Positions 43,730 through 52,481 of a stretch of 64,000 bases of DNA are shown in pieces. This DNA is from Providencia heimbachae ATCC 35613 (GTDB lineage: Bacteria > Pseudomonadota > Gammaproteobacteria > Enterobacterales > Enterobacteriaceae), in assembly GCF_001655055.1 (NCBI RefSeq), contig NZ_LXEW01000042.1, positions 62,001-126,000 on the forward strand, read 5' to 3'. The notes below the pieces were generated by a model. It saw nothing but the letters and a program-made list of their open reading frames with translations, searched no databases and was not told the DNA's origin. Numbering within the stretch: the stretch's first letter is position 1; each line of letters opens with the position of its first letter. The position numbers were made by a program, and so were the translations under genes.

Positions 43730-43745
43730 TGTGATAAATATCACA
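43730..43745. promoter_or_regulatory. Perfect CRP (cAMP receptor protein) binding-site core
   Basis: TGTGATAAATATCACA matches TGTGA-N6-TCACA exactly with a fully symmetric TAAATA/TATTTA-like spacer. It lies between the divergent kinase (43622) and FAD oxidoreductase (43865) starts, 107 and 119 bases away, so one site could activate both operons under carbon limitation. The DeoR-type regulator's own operator could not be identified here. Confidence 0.8.
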
Positions 43746-43864
43746 ATAAAGTAACAATGTGAGTAGTTCTTGGTTTTGGTTTGATTTTTTTGTTGCTTTG
43801 GTTGTTGAGTTTGTGGGAATTATGTGGTTTTATGTGTCTAAGTTATATGTTAAGGATTTCAGCC

Positions 43865-45265
43865 ATGGATATTAATAATAAAAAAAGTTGGGATGTCATT
43901 GTTATCGGCGGTGGTGTCATTGGCTGTGCAGTGACCCGAAAATTCACTTTGATGGGTGCTAAAACACTGTTGCTTGAGCGTGGTGGCGATATTTTATCGG
44001 GTGCCAGTAAAGCAAACAGTGCATTATTACATACGGGATTTGACGCCACACCAGGGAGTCTCGAGCTCGAATGTATGCAAGATGGATATCGTGAATTCAT
44101 TGAAATTAAAGATAAAATGAATTTACCGATATTAGAAACCGGTGCATTAGTGGTTGCTTGGAATGATGAGCAGCTTAGTAAACTCCAAGGTATTGTGGAG
44201 CAAGCACACACTAACAACGTACTCGATGTCACTATCATTGATAAAGAAGAGCTATATCGTCGAGAGCCTCATTTAGCACAAGGCGCACTTGCTGCTGTTT
44301 CCGTTCCCGGAGAAGCGGTAATTGATCCTTGGAGTACGCCGTTGTCTTATTTAACCCAAGCGGTCAAGCACGGCGCTGAATATCGTTTTCATTGTGAAGT
44401 GAAAAATGGTGTACTGACAGATGAAATGTGGTGTTTATCCACATCTAAAGGTGCGTTTTCTGCCCGTTTAGTGATTAACTGTGCAGGTATCAATGGTGAT
44501 ATCGTTGAATCCATTTGCCATCCATCACCATTTCAAATAAAACCGCGCAAAGGGCAGTTTTTAGTTTATGACAAAGCGGCGGCGGCAGACATTAATGCAA
44601 TTATTTTGCCTGTACCAACCGCCATTACCAAAGGCGTGCTGCTCTCAAAAACTATATTTGGTAATTTGCTTTTAGGGCCAACAGCAGAAGAACAAGAAGA
44701 CCGTTGGAAAGCGGAAGTAAAACAAGAGGTGCTGCAAGATTTAATTGATCAAGGCTCTCGCATGCTACCTTCTTTGCATAATTACAGCGTGACGGCGACT
44801 TACGCTGGACTTCGCCCTGCAACGGAAGAGAAATATTACCGGATAAATGATTATCCTGAAAAACAGTGGCTATGTGCTGGGGGTATTCGCTCTACAGGCT
44901 TAACATCTGCACTGGGTGTTGCTAATTATTTAGGTAAACTTTATTCGGAAAACTTCACGCCACTATTTGAATTATCGCCACCACAAGCGCTGATATGGCC
45001 AACAATGCCAATTATTTCGGAATATCATCAACGTGATTATCAATGCAAAAGTAATGGCGGTATTGTGTGTCATTGTGAGTTAGTCACACAAAGAGAAATT
45101 GAAGCCACATTTGATTCAGATATTCCTCCTGAATGTTTAGGCGCATTACGACGTAGAACGCGAGTGATGATGGGGCGTTGTAATGGGTTTTATTGTAGTA
45201 GTCAGGTGGCTGAGATTATCAATGGCCGTTTTGACCATACATTAGCGGTGGAGGCACTAAAATGA
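43865..45265 (+). CDS. FAD-dependent oxidoreductase, GlpA-like, with C-terminal BFD-type [2Fe-2S] domain
   Basis: A 466-residue DAO-family dehydrogenase. The FAD-binding fingerprint is VIVIGGGVIGCAVTRKF near the N-terminus, with SGASKANSALLHTGFD as in glycerol-3-phosphate dehydrogenases. The C-terminus carries four cysteines, C402, C404, C439 and C444 (VCHC and GRCNGFYC), as in the BFD-like iron-sulfur domain of anaerobic GlpA. It probably oxidises the phosphorylated product of the kinase and passes electrons onward. The start at 43865 has AAGGA eight bases upstream; an earlier in-frame start gives only a hydrophobic unconserved leader. It overlaps the next gene by four bases (ATGA). Confidence 0.85.
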   Translation: MDINNKKSWDVIVIGGGVIGCAVTRKFTLMGAKTLLLERGGDILSGASKANSALLHTGFDATPGSLELECMQDGYREFIEIKDKMNLPILETGALVVAWNDEQLSKLQGIVEQAHTNNVLDVTIIDKEELYRREPHLAQGALAAVSVPGEAVIDPWSTPLSYLTQAVKHGAEYRFHCEVKNGVLTDEMWCLSTSKGAFSARLVINCAGINGDIVESICHPSPFQIKPRKGQFLVYDKAAAADINAIILPVPTAITKGVLLSKTIFGNLLLGPTAEEQEDRWKAEVKQEVLQDLIDQGSRMLPSLHNYSVTATYAGLRPATEEKYYRINDYPEKQWLCAGGIRSTGLTSALGVANYLGKLYSENFTPLFELSPPQALIWPTMPIISEYHQRDYQCKSNGGIVCHCELVTQREIEATFDSDIPPECLGALRRRTRVMMGRCNGFYCSSQVAEIINGRFDHTLAVEALK

Positions 45266-46491
45266 GTTTCAATTATGATGTAGTTATCATTGGTGCGGGG
45301 CCGACAGGTATCGCAGCTGCGCATACATTGCGTCGTAGAGGTATTCATAATATCGCGATTTTAGAGCGAGAAGCTCATGCTGGTGGGGTTCCTCGTCACT
45401 GTCAGCATCCAACGTTTGGTTTATTGGCTTTTAAGCGACCAATGAAAGGTAATCAATTTGCCGAGAAAATGCTTAAAAGTCTTGGTGATACGCAAATTTT
45501 TACCCGTAGTAGTGTGATTAATGTACAACCGAATGGTGTGCTTTTAGTTTCAATGCCTGAAGGGGTTGTTGAAATGACGGCGAAACGAGTATTAATCGCA
45601 ACAGGGGTAAGAGAAACACCACGTCATCCGCGACTCGTTTCAGGATTGCGTCCTCAAGGGGTTTTGACGGCGGGGGCATTACAGCAATTTATTTATCTTA
45701 ATGGTAAAAAACCGTGTCGTAATCCGGTAATTGTTGGTAGTGAATTAGTGAGTTTCTCGGCGTTATGGACACTCAAAAATGCCGGAGTAAAAGCGCAAGC
45801 GATGATTGAAAGCGGCGAACGCATTTTAGCATTCAAACCAGCGACTTTATTTGCAAAGGCAATGGGTACACCCGTTTATTTAAACAGTAAAATCACTGAA
45901 ATCGGCGGTTTAGAGCGTGTCGAGTATGTCGTTATTGAAACCGCAGGGAAATCCCACAAAATTGTGTGTGATTCTGTTATTTTTACGGGTGGTTTTGTGG
46001 GTGAAAATACGTTAATACGTAAAAGCCATCTTGATTTCGAGGCCAGTACGGGGAAGCCTGTTACCGATCAATATGGGCGCTGTTCTGATATGAGCTATTA
46101 TGCTGCGGGTAATATGTTGCACCCTGCGGATATGGGCGATCAGTGTTATCAAGAAGGGTTGTTAATAGGGGGAAACATGGCGGATGATTTACTTGAAAAT
46201 CACCATCAACCAACCCTAAGTAATAAACCCAGATTACCAATCAATATTGATAATCCGATTAGCTTTAGCGTGCCTGCCTGTATTGATTTATCAGGTATTT
46301 CTGCGGATAAAATCGTCTTTAACATTAAAGTGAATAAAGCAGTGACAGGCACCATTAAAGTGATGGCTGGTGATACTGTGTTATATGAGAAAAATCATCG
46401 ATGTTTACCAACAAGACGTATCTTACTGAAAGGTATCGATTTAACAAAAGTACAACAGGATGCTACTGAAATTCGCATCACTGTTGTATAG
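45262..46491 (+). CDS. NAD(P)/FAD-dependent pyridine-nucleotide-disulphide-type oxidoreductase
   Basis: A 409-residue flavoprotein: N-terminal FAD fingerprint DVVIIGAGPTGIAAAHTLRR, then GGVPRHCQHPTFG, ATGVRETPRH and a second nucleotide fold (RNPVIVGSELVSFSALWTL). The C-terminal 85 residues or so form a separate beta-rich extension ending QDATEIRITVV. It overlaps the preceding dehydrogenase by four bases, so the two are translationally coupled and probably form one complex, like GlpA-plus-partner flavoproteins in anaerobes. It is followed immediately by the DeoR-type regulator. The exact reaction is not known. Confidence 0.82.
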   Translation: MSFNYDVVIIGAGPTGIAAAHTLRRRGIHNIAILEREAHAGGVPRHCQHPTFGLLAFKRPMKGNQFAEKMLKSLGDTQIFTRSSVINVQPNGVLLVSMPEGVVEMTAKRVLIATGVRETPRHPRLVSGLRPQGVLTAGALQQFIYLNGKKPCRNPVIVGSELVSFSALWTLKNAGVKAQAMIESGERILAFKPATLFAKAMGTPVYLNSKITEIGGLERVEYVVIETAGKSHKIVCDSVIFTGGFVGENTLIRKSHLDFEASTGKPVTDQYGRCSDMSYYAAGNMLHPADMGDQCYQEGLLIGGNMADDLLENHHQPTLSNKPRLPINIDNPISFSVPACIDLSGISADKIVFNIKVNKAVTGTIKVMAGDTVLYEKNHRCLPTRRILLKGIDLTKVQQDATEIRITVV

Positions 46492-46526
46492 TGCTGGAAA
46501 TGTTAAATGGTCATAAGGGTAAAACT

Positions 46527-47303
46527 ATGAATGAGGGGCGTTCCTCAAAAGTGCGGCATCAGACGATTATTGAGCTGCTATCGACTCAAGGTCAGGTGTA
46601 TGTCCAAGAGCTTGCAACGCATTTTAATGTGGCGCAAGAAACTATCCGCCGTGACCTAAGTAAACTCGAAACACAAAAATTATTGAAAAAAGTCCACGGT
46701 GGTGCGGTAAATATTCAGTCTAAATTTGAGCGTAATTTTACTGAAAGGGCACAAGCCGCCGTTGAGGAAAAGAAAGCCATCGCCACAAAAGCTGCAGAAT
46801 TAATTAAATCGGGTGACACACTATTTATTGATTTTGGTACAACCACTTTTGAATTTAGCCAGCGTATTAAGTTAATCGATAATTTAACGGTGATTACTAA
46901 TTCACCTTTGCTAGCCAATACTTTGCAGGAAAATCCAACAATTGAAACAATTCTAATTGGTGGTCAATTTAATGCGGCACAAAATGCTTGCTTAGGTGCG
47001 ATTGCACTAAAAAATATCACGGAATTTTTTGCAGATTATGCCGTGATTGGTGCAGGAGCAATCCATTCACAGCATGGTGTGATGGATCAGCACGTTGATG
47101 AGGCGGCTATTGCACAAAAAATGATGGAAAACAGTGATAAGTTGATTGTGTTAGCGGATGGCACAAAAGCAAATAAGCATGCCGTTAATTTTGTCACTGG
47201 GTGGGATAATATTGATTTCTTAGTAACAACCAGCAAAGAATTTAAATTATCAGAAAATAAAAAACGTCCTAAGACAAAAATTATTCTTGCGGATATTGAA
47301 TAA
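46527..47303 (+). CDS. DeoR/GlpR-family transcriptional regulator of the polyol-like operon
   Basis: A 258-residue repressor. The N-terminal winged helix is YVQELATHFNVAQETIRRDL followed by LLKKVHGGAV, the DeoR signature. The C-terminal effector domain has the sugar-phosphate-binding IDFGTTTFEF and VIGAGAIHSQHGVMD. It probably senses a phosphorylated intermediate made by the divergent kinase. The start at 46527 is preceded by AAGGG seven bases upstream; a GTG at 46491 overlapping the previous stop would add 12 residues. It is the last gene of its operon. Confidence 0.87.
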   Translation: MNEGRSSKVRHQTIIELLSTQGQVYVQELATHFNVAQETIRRDLSKLETQKLLKKVHGGAVNIQSKFERNFTERAQAAVEEKKAIATKAAELIKSGDTLFIDFGTTTFEFSQRIKLIDNLTVITNSPLLANTLQENPTIETILIGGQFNAAQNACLGAIALKNITEFFADYAVIGAGAIHSQHGVMDQHVDEAAIAQKMMENSDKLIVLADGTKANKHAVNFVTGWDNIDFLVTTSKEFKLSENKKRPKTKIILADIE

Positions 47304-47408
47304 GTTTTAATTTAAATAAGCCAATTTAAACCGACCCTATGAATATTAATTAATTTTTCATAGGGTTACTATACTCAAAATTTGAATGCACCAATATTAG
47401 GAATTAAT

Positions 47409-47753
47409 ATGACTCTCTATTTTATCGCCTGCCCTTATTCTGATCCAGACAGTAATATTGTTGAAATGCGCTTTCAAGAAAGTACGAAAGTTGCGGCTGA
47501 ATTAGCGCTAAAAGGTATCGCTACTTATAGCCAAATTACGATGACACACCCAATTAACCAATACTTGGCAGCAGAGGGCAAAAAAGTCGCTTGGTCATCC
47601 ATTGATATGGAATTTTTAAAACGCTGCGATGGCTTGATTGTGCTGACAGTACCAGGCTGGGAGAAAAGCGGTGGTGTTGCTGCGGAGATTCAGTTTTTTA
47701 AAGATAAAAATTTACCGGTATGGACGTACGATGAATTTCTTCTTGAAATTTAA
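47409..47753 (+). CDS. DUF1937-like small protein
   Basis: A 114-residue protein of unknown function: MTLYFIACPYSDPDSNIVEM at the N-terminus, then a central YSQITMTHPINQYLA, and RCDGLIVLTVPGWEKSGGVAAE. The YFxACPYSxPD start and the RCDxLxVLxxPGWxxSxGVxxE block are typical of DUF1937, a fold related to nucleoside 2-deoxyribosyltransferases. AGGA seven bases upstream supports ATG 47409. In phage and bacterial genomes such proteins are often near nucleotide metabolism, but the neighbours here give no clue. An ERIC-like relic follows. Confidence 0.75.
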   Translation: MTLYFIACPYSDPDSNIVEMRFQESTKVAAELALKGIATYSQITMTHPINQYLAAEGKKVAWSSIDMEFLKRCDGLIVLTVPGWEKSGGVAAEIQFFKDKNLPVWTYDEFLLEI

Positions 47754-47756
47754 CTC

Positions 47757-47881
47757 TTCGTCATATTTTGAATGTAGGAATGTAGCTTGTACAAGATCGC
47801 CTTAATTGCATATTTTTGTATGCACCTAGGAATGATTTTATTTTTGACCAACCTACAATTTGAATTATTTAGGAAAAGATA
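47757..47881. repeat. Degenerate ERIC-type repeat, copy F
   Basis: CTTCGTCATATTTTGAATGTAG on the left, GCATATTTTTGTATGCACCTAGG in the centre, and CCAACCTACAATTTGAATTATTTAGGA on the right keep the ERIC layout, but the sequence between has drifted. It lies between the DUF1937-like gene and the convergent transporter gene. Confidence 0.6.
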
Positions 47882-47923
47882 GGGAAGTACTTTATTGATA
47901 ACTTCCCCTTTAATTATCTGCAC

Positions 47924-48820
47924 TTAAGATCGAATTTTTTTATTACGCTTTTTTTGTATTAGTGAAATTAGGTTAGGATATATAATAGAAGATACAATAA
48001 TAAAAATACCCAAAATTTGTATCAGCGTTATTTTTTCATTTAATAGGATGTAAGCAAAAATAATCGCAGAGGGTAATTCAATCGAAGAGAGTATCCCACC
48101 CAAGCCTGGACTTAATAATGGCATTCCTTTACTAAAGCAAATTAAAGGGAATACGACTGAAAAAATGGCAATAATAGGTGCCCATTTAAAGACAATCAGT
48201 TGGTCATTAAAATCGATATTGTATCCACAAAAAAGCACAAGGAAAAAACTAGCACCGATAGAGATATACATCGCTCGTTGAATCGGATCTGCATTTTTAA
48301 CCACAGTGTTAGTCACGATTAATGTACAAGCATATGCACAAGCGGAGCCGAATGCCAACATTATACCTATCCAAGATAATGTTATTTGACGGGTGAAAAT
48401 TTGTGTCGCTAGGATAGTACCAACCATGATAAAAATAACCGCTATGAATTGATGTTTAGTTGGAATGTTTTTTTTGAAAATAATACCAAAGATCATCGCT
48501 ATCCATACTGACTGCATTAAAAGTACAGCAGCGACGGTCACTGAAATATACTGCAGTGATGTGAAATATAAAATATTTGTGCTTGCCATTGCTAAACCTG
48601 ATAACAGTAGTTTTGCTCGGCTTATACTATTTAATTTAAATGCGTATTTTTTACGCTGAGTAAAATTAATACTGATTAAAATCAGGGCTGCGCAAAATAT
48701 TTGAGAAATTAATAAATTCGTCGGTGATGCCCCCTCATTGGTTGCTATCTTAAATATGGAAGCCGGTATTCCATAGCTGATTGCACCGAAAAGAACAATG
48801 ACACTGGCATTTGCTTTCAT
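47924..48820 (-). CDS. EamA/DMT-family transporter
   Basis: A 298-residue inner-membrane protein with about ten hydrophobic segments, arranged as two EamA repeats (first half ISYGIPASIFKIATNEG to MVGTILATQIF, second half IGIMLAFGSACAYACTLIV to VSSIIYPNLISLI). The tail KKRNKKIRS is basic and cytosolic. Members export metabolites such as amino acids or take up small solutes. The substrate is unknown. The start MKANASVIVLFG at 48820 is chosen over an upstream methionine 24 residues earlier, which would add a non-hydrophobic leader. It lies between a DUF1937-like gene and ybaL, a position with no E. coli counterpart. Confidence 0.83.
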   Translation of the reverse strand: MKANASVIVLFGAISYGIPASIFKIATNEGASPTNLLISQIFCAALILISINFTQRKKYAFKLNSISRAKLLLSGLAMASTNILYFTSLQYISVTVAAVLLMQSVWIAMIFGIIFKKNIPTKHQFIAVIFIMVGTILATQIFTRQITLSWIGIMLAFGSACAYACTLIVTNTVVKNADPIQRAMYISIGASFFLVLFCGYNIDFNDQLIVFKWAPIIAIFSVVFPLICFSKGMPLLSPGLGGILSSIELPSAIIFAYILLNEKITLIQILGIFIIVSSIIYPNLISLIQKKRNKKIRS

Positions 48821-48859
48821 TAGTTTATCTTTCTGAACAACGTATGAGTTAAATGAAAC

Positions 48860-48885
48860 AAGCCAGTAGCTAAGGCTACTGGCTT
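48860..48885 (-). terminator. Terminator-like hairpin after ybaL
   Basis: A perfect 11-bp stem, AAGCCAGTAGC with GCTACTGGCTT and a TAAG loop, lies 47 bases downstream of the ybaL stop. On the minus strand it is followed by GTTTCATTT, a weak T tract, so it is a probable intrinsic terminator of ybaL. Confidence 0.65.
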
Positions 48886-48931
48886 GATACACAATTGACG
48901 ACTCTTTTGGTACGACAAATTTAAAAGTAGG

Positions 48932-50683
48932 TTAGAGGACGGGTTTTAGATATTCATCTAAATTTTTCCCTTCACCTTTTTTATCGTTATCAGTGTCAAT
49001 AAAATCATCGATGGAACAACCAAATTCTTCGACATCATTACACATTAATGTCGCCATTGATTTGGCGATTTCATGTTCACCGATAATAATGTGGTCAGCG
49101 CCACGCTCTTTAATGAAGCTGACTTCATCGTCATAGTGAGCACGGACAATCACAGTAACATCCGGGTTAATTTCTTTTGCGGTAGCAACAATTTCACCGG
49201 CTTCATAACCATTTGGAATGGTCAGAAGTAACGTTTTAGCGCATTCAATGCGGGCTAGACTAATAATATCTTTATTAGCACCGTTACCTAAAATTGCACT
49301 GAACCCATTTTCAGCCAGCTCTTCAAATCGCGCCCGGGTGTCTTCAACAACAACCAGCGGAATACCCCTTCTGCGCAGTTTGTCTGCTAGCATACCACCG
49401 ACTCGGCCATAACCGACAATGATGGCATGACCACAAATATCGACAGGAATTTGTGTTTCATCTTCCAGCGTTTCTTCAAGTAGCTGCTCTTCGATGGTTT
49501 CTGTTCTTTCTAAGTATTTATCAAGTAAGGTGAAGAGAACAGGGTTTAGCATAATTGACACAATCGCACCGGCTAAAACAAGGTTTTGAGCGTCTTTATC
49601 CATTACGCCTAGTGCTAAGCCCATACCGGCTAAGATAAAGGCAAATTCACCAATTTGTGCAAGACTGACAGAAATGGTTAACGCAGTTCGCCGTGAATGA
49701 CCAAATAAGCGAACCAGCACTAAAGCCGCAGCAGACTTACCGATGATGATAATCGCCAATACCGCTAAAATACCGAGAGGTTGCTCAATCAGTACCATCG
49801 GGTCAAATAACATCCCGACAGAAACAAAGAACAGAACCGCGAATGCATCACGCAGTGGCAGCGTGTCTTGAGCGGCACGATGGCTAAGTTCTGACTCATT
49901 TAACACCATGCCCGCAAAGAATGCACCGAGAGCAAATGAGGCGTCAAATATGGCAACCGCAGCGTAGGCAATTCCTAGGGCAAGGACAAGAACGGCTAAT
50001 GTAAAAAGCTCACGAGAACCTGTAGAGGCGGTACGCGATAAAATCCATGGGATTACTTTGCGGCCGATAACAATCATAATGAGGATGAATGCAACGACTT
50101 TACCAATTGTCCATGCAAGCCCAATCAAGAGCTCGCTAACGCTGGCTTGGTCGGTATTCATAATTTCAGCAGCAGCGGGTAACAGCACCAGTGCTAACAC
50201 CATTGCCAAGTCTTCGACAATCAACCAGCCAATGGCTATTTGCCCGCGTTGACTCTCAATTAGCTGCCGTTCTTCGAGTGCTCGAAGCAATACGACGGTA
50301 CTGGCAGTGGATAAACATAGACCAAAGACGATCCCAGTAAAAACACTCCAACCAAACAGCATGGAAAGACCAAGACCTAATAAAGTAGCAACTGCTATTT
50401 GTGCTATTGCGCCCGGAATTGCAATCGCTTTTACAGCAAGCAAATCTTTAAGCGAAAAGTGAAGGCCAACCCCAAACATCAATAGGATTACACCAATTTC
50501 AGCCAGTTCTGGAGCAAGCGCTCCATCAGCAACAAATCCGGGGGTAAAAGGACCTGCAAGAACACCGGCTGCAAGGTAACCAACTAAAGGGGAAATTTTT
50601 AATCGCTGCGCGATCATTCCTAACAGATATGCAAGGGCGAGACCACCAACAATGGTTGTAATTAAGGGCGTTGAATGCTCCAT
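48932..50683 (-). CDS. ybaL: Monovalent cation:proton antiporter-2 family protein YbaL
   Basis: A 583-residue KefB-like protein. The N-terminal CPA2 membrane domain has about 12 segments (YLLGMIAQRLKISPLVGYLAAGVL, then SFALGAFFAGMVLNESELSHRAA). A C-terminal TrkA-N/RCK Rossmann domain follows (HAIIVGYGRVGGMLADKLRRRG). It probably exchanges potassium or sodium for protons; the physiological substrate is not established. It heads the ybaL-fsr-ushA block shared with E. coli. AGAGGAGA precedes the start. Confidence 0.94.
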   Translation of the reverse strand: MEHSTPLITTIVGGLALAYLLGMIAQRLKISPLVGYLAAGVLAGPFTPGFVADGALAPELAEIGVILLMFGVGLHFSLKDLLAVKAIAIPGAIAQIAVATLLGLGLSMLFGWSVFTGIVFGLCLSTASTVVLLRALEERQLIESQRGQIAIGWLIVEDLAMVLALVLLPAAAEIMNTDQASVSELLIGLAWTIGKVVAFILIMIVIGRKVIPWILSRTASTGSRELFTLAVLVLALGIAYAAVAIFDASFALGAFFAGMVLNESELSHRAAQDTLPLRDAFAVLFFVSVGMLFDPMVLIEQPLGILAVLAIIIIGKSAAALVLVRLFGHSRRTALTISVSLAQIGEFAFILAGMGLALGVMDKDAQNLVLAGAIVSIMLNPVLFTLLDKYLERTETIEEQLLEETLEDETQIPVDICGHAIIVGYGRVGGMLADKLRRRGIPLVVVEDTRARFEELAENGFSAILGNGANKDIISLARIECAKTLLLTIPNGYEAGEIVATAKEINPDVTVIVRAHYDDEVSFIKERGADHIIIGEHEIAKSMATLMCNDVEEFGCSIDDFIDTDNDKKGEGKNLDEYLKPVL

Positions 50684-50932
50684 TTAGTCTCCTCTGGGTT
50701 ATTATAAAAAAATAGGTGGGTACATGCCTTTGACTTTTAAAATGACGGTGATGCGTACTATCATTTTGAAATACAAATATCATGTTTTTATATTTTATCT
50801 TTTTTTGAGATAAATTTCCTTAAAAAAATGAAATGTTTTTAAAATAAATGCGGATTATAGGTGCTAAATCGTTACAAGGTTTGAGTTTTCATGATAATTG
50901 ACTAAGATTCTCATCAAATCTAGCGGTAACAA

Positions 50933-50960
50933 CCCATACTTATATTTAGATAAGTATGGG
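50933..50960 (-). terminator. Terminator-like hairpin after fsr
   Basis: CCCATACTTAT pairs perfectly with ATAAGTATGGG around ATTTAG, 18 bases past the fsr stop. The T tract on the minus strand is weak (TTGTT), so it may act with other factors. The rest of the 295-base gap to ybaL is AT-rich with no gene. Confidence 0.6.
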
Positions 50961-50978
50961 TAAAATAAGGAAATAAAT

Positions 50979-52202
50979 CTATTTGTTGCCTATATTTGGT
51001 AACAATACTGTAAAAATCCCAAGTAATGGGAGAAAAGCACAATATTGATAAACTTGTTCGATACTGGTTTGGTCTGCAACATATCCGAGCACCGCAGCAC
51101 CAACTCCACCCATCCCAAAGGCTAGGCCGAAAAATAGCCCCGAAACCATCCCTGTTTTACCCGGAATAAGGTCTTGTGCATAAACGAGGATTGCAGAAAA
51201 GGCGGAAGCGAGTATTAAACCAATAATTACGGTAAGGATACCTGTCCAATAGAGTGATGCGTGAGGCAAAATTAAGGTGAATGGTGCAACCCCTAGGATA
51301 GAAAACCAAATCACATATTTGCGCCCAATTTTATCGCCAATAGGCCCACCAATCATCGTGCCCGCAGCAACTGCAAATAAGAATACAAATAAATGGATTT
51401 GGGCATTTTGCACCGAAACACCAAATTTATCGATCAGATAAAAGGTGTAATAGCTGCTAATGCTGGCTAAATAAAAGTATTTAGAAAAAATTAGGATGAG
51501 CAAAATCGCTAATGAGCCAATAACTGCTTTACGTGGTAGTACCTTAATATTGTCAATACTGACAGGTTTTTTACTGGCAGCGCGATGCTGTTGCTTATAC
51601 CAGCTACTGACTTGCAGCAAAATAACAATTGCGAGCAGAGCTGCAAGAGAGAACCAACCAATATTACCTTTTCCATAAGGCTCAATAATTAGTGCGGCAA
51701 GTAATGGACCTAAAGATGCACCTAAATTCCCGCCCACTTGGAAAAAAGATTGTGCAAGGCCATGGCGTCCACCGGATGCCATACGAGCAACACGGGATGA
51801 TTCAGGATGGAATACCGATGACCCAGTTCCGACTAATGCTGCCGCCATTAAAATGACCGGGAAGGTCTCTGCCATCGCCAGTAAGATTAAGCCTGAAAGC
51901 GTAAAGGTCATTCCAATGGGTAACGAATAAGGCTGAGGGTGTTTATCCGTATAGTAACCGATTACAGGTTGCAATAATGAGGCTGTAATTTGATAAGTCA
52001 GGGTAATCATCCCTATTTGGGCAAAACTCAATGAGAAATCAGATTGTAGCAGTGGGTAAATCGCTAATATTAACGATTGGATCATGTCATTAAGTAGATG
52101 GGAAAAACTAATTGCCGTCAGAATACTAAAAACCGTTTTCCCTGTTTTATTTAATGGTTTTGACGGGTTGGTGTTATTGGGTGTTGTGGTTTGCTCACTC
52201 AT
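50979..52202 (-). CDS. fsr: MFS efflux transporter, fosmidomycin resistance protein
   Basis: A 407-residue major facilitator superfamily protein with 12 hydrophobic segments. It has SFSHLLNDMIQSLILAIYPLL in TM1, GTGSSVFHPESSRVARMASGGRHGLAQS in the loop and TM4 region, and the MFS loop GGPIGDKIGRKYV. The family exports fosmidomycin. Its order with ybaL and ushA is the same as in E. coli. The start MSEQTTTPNNTNPSK gives a short charged cytoplasmic leader. Confidence 0.93.
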   Translation of the reverse strand: MSEQTTTPNNTNPSKPLNKTGKTVFSILTAISFSHLLNDMIQSLILAIYPLLQSDFSLSFAQIGMITLTYQITASLLQPVIGYYTDKHPQPYSLPIGMTFTLSGLILLAMAETFPVILMAAALVGTGSSVFHPESSRVARMASGGRHGLAQSFFQVGGNLGASLGPLLAALIIEPYGKGNIGWFSLAALLAIVILLQVSSWYKQQHRAASKKPVSIDNIKVLPRKAVIGSLAILLILIFSKYFYLASISSYYTFYLIDKFGVSVQNAQIHLFVFLFAVAAGTMIGGPIGDKIGRKYVIWFSILGVAPFTLILPHASLYWTGILTVIIGLILASAFSAILVYAQDLIPGKTGMVSGLFFGLAFGMGGVGAAVLGYVADQTSIEQVYQYCAFLPLLGIFTVLLPNIGNK

Positions 52203-52481
52203 AATTATCCACTTTTGGGGTTAAATGTGGTGTCACATCATCTTGTTAAATAATTGTTATCAATATAACCGAAATACAATTTATTTAAATCAATAAATCA
52301 TTTATATGAAAAATCACCTCAAGCAATTATTTGAAGTAGATCTCATTTTTATGAAACGAATTTCTTATTCTGCAAGGGCTATCAAATCTTGATCTAATTT
52401 TTATGCTATAAAACGTTATTAACAGACCAACTATAATCTACACATACTGTAGAAAATTCCTATATTAGCAGGGAGAAATGT

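Noticed and set aside
43781-43864. Longer N-terminus for the GlpA-like oxidoreductase
   Set aside because: The 28 extra residues are hydrophobic and unconserved, while ATG 43865 has AAGGA at the right distance and starts just before the FAD fingerprint.
47881-47906. GGGAAGT ... ACTTCCC hairpin as terminator of the EamA transporter
   Set aside because: The stem is only seven pairs with an 11-base loop and no convincing T run.
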